A stretch of DNA of 64,000 nucleotides from Ulota crispa (taxonomy: Eukaryota > Streptophyta > Bryopsida > Orthotrichales > Orthotrichaceae). Positions within the stretch are counted from its first letter, which is position 1. Each line of letters begins with the position of its first letter. Below the pieces are notes generated by a model, which was not told the origin of the DNA, did not search any database, and was given only the letters and a program-made list of their open reading frames with translations. The stretch covers positions 15,330,727 through 15,394,726 of the forward strand of contig OY987245.1 in assembly GCA_963920765.1 (NCBI GenBank), written 5' to 3'. This document shows, piece by piece, positions 59,830 through 64,000 of the stretch. The position numbers were made by a program, and so were the translations under genes.

Positions 59830-61375
59830 TCATGAGATCTCACAAAAAAAATCACCAATTACTACGTTGGCAAGCTCCACCTGCAAAGCTAATTCTTGAA
59901 TATGGAACTCCTCACATTGCTGCTCCATTTTCATGAATTCTAAATCCAAATGATGTGACTCAAGAAGAAATTGCCTCACCTATTGCACCCTTAGAAATTG
60001 AAGCTTCCTCTCTTGATGCATGGATTGCATGTTGAACTTCTTGTCTTAATGTGCGAAAAGCATGTTGAGCTTCCTCTCCATCAACAAACGGTTTTACTCT
60101 TGCATTTCTTATATAGATTCTTGGATTGATCTTGGTTTATTCTTCTTTTGTCTTTGTTGCTGGTTAGTAGTATTTGTGTGCTAAGTTCTCTCAAGTGCTA
60201 GAGGTATATCTGCACATTTAAAACCCTCAAACAATGATGACAATAAGATATCCTCTCATATTTTTAAATATAAAGTAACAACAAGTGTTTTTTAATATTT
60301 AAAGAGTTATTTCCTACATTCTTAATGAAATGAAACATACTATGTATTAAAATTTTGAGTTCTATTTTTTGTAAAACAATATCAGTGTGCAATATAGCTT
60401 CTGAAATCATATTATGTACCCCAAAATTTTGTAAACATGCATGTATGACATTGAATACAAATAATGTGTTATTCATTAAATTAGGAAAAATAAATTTTTC
60501 AAAAAAATTGGGAATATTAAGTTTTACGTTTGTGAGAATATTTTGGTGGTATGAAGTGAGTTTTTTTATAATTCTTATAAGATATTTCATCATTGATATA
60601 AAGTCTTGAAAAAATCATCATTATGTTCTCTCCAAATCACCTAAAAACTTTTACGAATGAAAAATTCTTAAGTTCCAATATGTAAATTTTTTCCTAATTT
60701 AATGAATAAGGTGTTTTCATGTTGATATTGGTTTTAAAAAATATTTAACTATAATAAAAGAGACTGCATCTCTATGCATGCATGGACCTACAAAGGTACA
60801 TATATATTTGGTAATTATATATGTTAAAATAAATCTTTAGGAAAAAAAATGTATCTTGAAAAGGAGGTTCAAGAAGTGGTTCATCCTCATTAATTTCATC
60901 TTCCAAATTGTGCTTCTCACGAGCATTTACATTTTCTTCCTCAAAATGATCAATGCCCCCTTCTAAATACATAGATCCATGAAATTCATGCCTAGTAGCC
61001 ATTCCCTCAACAATAGTATCATAAGTGGAAAAGCCAAATAACATAGCCTCTCTACTATCATTCATGCCATTTTCATCAATGTATGGTGAGTTGATAGCAA
61101 CACTGTCAAACATGAAAATTTTTACTTGCAATTAAAACAGATAAATGGATAGAATCTTGTTTCAAATGATAGGAATTCTTAGTTTTCATCATAAGATGAT
61201 AATCCTTCACCTGTGTTTTGCAAAAAGTCCTCTGCTTCCTTAAACTTTTTCCACATACCTCATTTTGCTCATTACTTGAAGAAGTTTGAGGTTATTGGTG
61301 CTGTTGTTTTTGTTGTTTGCCTTGCCAAGATTGAAGTTGAGGTACTAGAGGTCTTATGGAATTTCCTGGATCCAT
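59830..61375 (-). pseudogene. Remnant of Harbinger Myb-like partner gene
   Basis: Convergent with the transposase. An ATG at 61375 opens MDPGNSIRPLVPQLQSWQGK followed by a Gln-rich stretch and a stop, then NEQNEVCGKSLRKQR in the same frame. An acidic frame at 61131-60772 follows, and a coiled-coil-like C-terminus (LDLEFMKMEQQCEEF, HIQELALQVELA) lies at about 59960-59850 with stops upstream. The Gln-rich start and Glu/Met/Gln coiled-coil end are typical of the Myb/SANT ORF of Harbinger elements; I did not see a clean SANT domain. 60440-60715 within it is a copy of repeat family F (also at 22440-22800). Confidence 0.5.
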
Positions 61376-63836
61376 TTGCAAATGTATAGAAAAAATTGTA
61401 AATTCAACTCAAATAAAATAATAAAAATAGCAATGCACTAAGTGGCATAAAAATATGTTTTCACATTTTCAACTTACAAATAAAAAATAAGGTATTTAGA
61501 CATTCTGAATAGGGAAAAACCAACCGTGTTTTACTTACTATATAACTTCAATGGATCTTGTATTAAGTAGTTGTATGTTAAAATTGGAATGTGGAAATAG
61601 ATGAGGTAAGCATTGAAATTGATGATTCTAGTCCACTTTCTTGCAATTCAAAATGAAATCATCAAAGATTAAATGAAGAAAGAAACAAAGAGTGAACAAA
61701 TGTGATAGCAATGATATTTTAGCTTGAAAAAAAAACTAGAAATTTTGTACACTCATGTTTTTGAAACTTGAAGATCAAATATTTTAACTTTTCATACATG
61801 TATTTGAGTGGATCACAGTCCAAGAACTGAAACTCACGGATGATTAACATTTAATATAACTAAAACAAAGCCAACAAGTTTGTAAATGATATTGAATAAA
61901 AAGTAAGACACTGACACCCGCATTTTGGTGTTTTGAAAGAATTTGGAGTAAAATATGATATCCTAATATGCACCATATTTTTAATATGGAACTTCATGTA
62001 AAAGACACATTCATAGTACCAAAATGATGTATTGACTAATCATGGAATGAAAAATGCAATGCAAATGATAAAAACATATACATCACAAAATTGAGCATTG
62101 ATTTACACTTGAAGTTCATTAAAAAAAAAGTATTTTAACAACTACATCATGAAGTAACATGTATTGATTCTTAACTATGATTTTAGTTTAGTATTGTAAG
62201 GAAGGAGTTACTAGGAAAGCATGAGGCGTTCAATTTTTTACAATTTTTTGAATACTCAATTGTTAACTTTGCATCTACATGATTTTTTCAAATTGAAGCT
62301 CTTCAATTTTCACAATCTTCACTTAGAAAATGCAAAAATGATGATTGTGTAATTAAAGTACTCCAACTCCGTACACATTTGAAACATAAAATTATTCAAT
62401 GCTTCAAGAAAGATATTTGCGTTCCATTGAGTACAACGGCAATTGAAAAGTGTCAGTAAGTCAAAATTCAAAACTCTAAACAATCTACAATTACAAAAGT
62501 ATTGACTTACAATGTTTAATGTGGCACAAATATTGTAAGGAAAACAACAATGCACACAATGGTATCAAAACGTAGAACATGCCATCACTTTACTTTGCAA
62601 TGTAACATGTTTTGAGCCATTTGTATCTTTGTTTAAATTCTACAAAGAAAGTACGTTAAGAATAAAATTATATGGGATATAGTCCGCATTTCAAAAATTT
62701 CCAGGTTACTCTAAAGCTTAAATATACCCAAACTTGACCACTTTGGAGTTTTAGCACAACACCATGAAACTTTTTAAGCAAAGCAGTTGCAAGAAACTAG
62801 GCGTGTACCAAAGAAGGTTTTTGGTAAAAGCATGTGCTACAAAATATTGCATTTCATAAATGTAATCCTACGCATATGATTTTTTGATAGTTCTTTGAAA
62901 TTTGTGGCACCAAACACTAACAAGATCAAATCTTACAATACTAATTTTAGAAGTTGTCTTTTCTATTTGTATAGACATGTAAGGAAAGACAACCAATTGA
63001 CGTCGATAATACCATAGTAAAACCCTAAACCCAAACTGTATCTCATAAGGTGAAAAGTAGTAAATCATGCTTAAAGTTGAAGCAAAAACAACAAAGCTCT
63101 TTAACATGGAAGGCACAAAACACTCTAGTGATCTTTAGCTATAATCTTGCATGATGAAAGCAAGAGGAAATAGGGTGAAAAGTGCTAAATATATAAACCC
63201 TTGCAAAGGTGACCCAATATTTGGCCTCACCAAAATTGCTTGAGAAAAAAGACAAAATTCTAAACAATAACAAAATTTCTAATACAACACCAACAACCAC
63301 ATTTCTAAAATCTTAAAAGCTGGAATTTTGGAGTAATAACCCTAAACCCAATTTCTAAATAACAATACCAAGTTTGCTATTTGTGAGCCTAAATCCCCAA
63401 ACCACAGCACCCCAAATTCATTAAGTTACCTCTCTAAACCTTTGAGCAACCTATCCATGTTAACCTCACAGGACTAGGACTAAGAGTAGGCTTTGGCCAT
63501 ATGGAACGAGCATCAACCACCTGCTAGCGCTTGGGAGGAGCAACCACGAGGAGCAAAAACAAGGAGCAAAGGCGAGGATAAATCATGAACTAGGCAGTGA
63601 AAACGAGAGGTCAAAAGTTTGCACGCAAAGTTTGTCGGACCCATTCTCCACCATAGGCGAGAAGATTGAAACTTCACTGAAGTCAGAGAACCTTGCTCGT
63701 GACAGACGCGACTAGCGTGCCATGTAGGATTTCTACAGAGATTGAGAACACATCCGCAAAGCTATAACTACGCCAATTTTCAACCAGTTTTTCATTGGAT
63801 TGCACCAATTAATTTCTATATTTATACTATGGTATA
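61376..63836. other. AT-rich intergenic DNA
   Basis: No gene, RNA or bounded repeat recognised. The last 400 bp (63450-63780) is more GC-balanced and may approach a gene beyond the window. Confidence 0.5.
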
Positions 63837-64000
63837 GGAAAATTTTCATGGATACCTCGTAAGTTTGCAAAATTTGCATAGATACCCCTACTTTTTCAGA
63901 AATTGCACAAATACCCTTGGACCATAATTTTTAGGCATTTATTTATTTGCTCATACTTCCTTTATGACCAATGCTAAAGAAGGGAAATCAATGTAATGAA
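63837..64000. mobile_element. Family B MITE, copy B5, cut by window end
   Basis: Begins GGAAAATTTTCATGGATACC and continues with the family body ('gcatagatacccctactttttcagaaattgcacaaatacccttgg' landmarks in part) until the sequence ends. About half the element is present. Confidence 0.88.

Overview
This window is nuclear DNA from a eukaryote, most likely a land plant that makes swimming sperm (bryophyte grade, moss-like). Intergenic DNA is AT-rich and crowded with small transposons, genes have GT-AG introns, and plant telo-box motifs (AAACCCTAA) lie upstream of three genes. The protein families fit: a plant-type membrane RING-H2 ligase, a xylan-type GT47 glycosyltransferase of the IRX7/FRA8 clade, an organellar-type DUF3754 protein, and a kinase family I associate with mosses. 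Two genes point to flagellated sperm: a linker-histone/protamine-like chimera and an outer-dynein-arm docking-complex coiled-coil protein. I cannot name the species.

Layout. 1-2900: MITE copies and the 3' flank of a RING-H2 gene (2913-4118, minus) with a promoter rich in telo-boxes. 4794-6535: several non-autonomous transposons. 7104-7616 (plus): H1/protamine-like gene. 9905-10919: a tandem 380-bp duplication followed by a 200-base assembly gap. 11744 to about 19966 (plus): the ODA docking-complex gene, with a 390-bp-arm inverted repeat, a MITE and a 570-bp minisatellite in its introns. 21065-24328 (minus): four-exon GT47 gene with a different repeat in each intron. 24330-33531: mostly repeats, including the best-documented TTAA element. 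33532-34854 (minus): kinase broken by small frameshifts. 38410-41373 (plus): three-exon DUF3754 gene. 44594-47209 (minus): multi-pass membrane protein with a His/Met-rich loop. 47742-57000: dense nested MITEs. 57319-61375: decayed PIF/Harbinger transposon with transposase and Myb-like partner. 61380-64000: AT-rich DNA ending in another MITE copy.

The most unusual signal is a set of short elements that all lie between TTAA tetranucleotides and begin with CC or CCC, the hallmark of piggyBac-type transposition. One of them (32180-33085) sits inside another MITE whose second copy in this window preserves the matching empty site. Other nested insertions show TA duplications (mariner/Stowaway-type) and 9-bp duplications (Mutator-type). 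The sperm gene pair 4 kb apart (protamine-like chromatin protein and axonemal docking protein, same strand) is the other point of biological interest.
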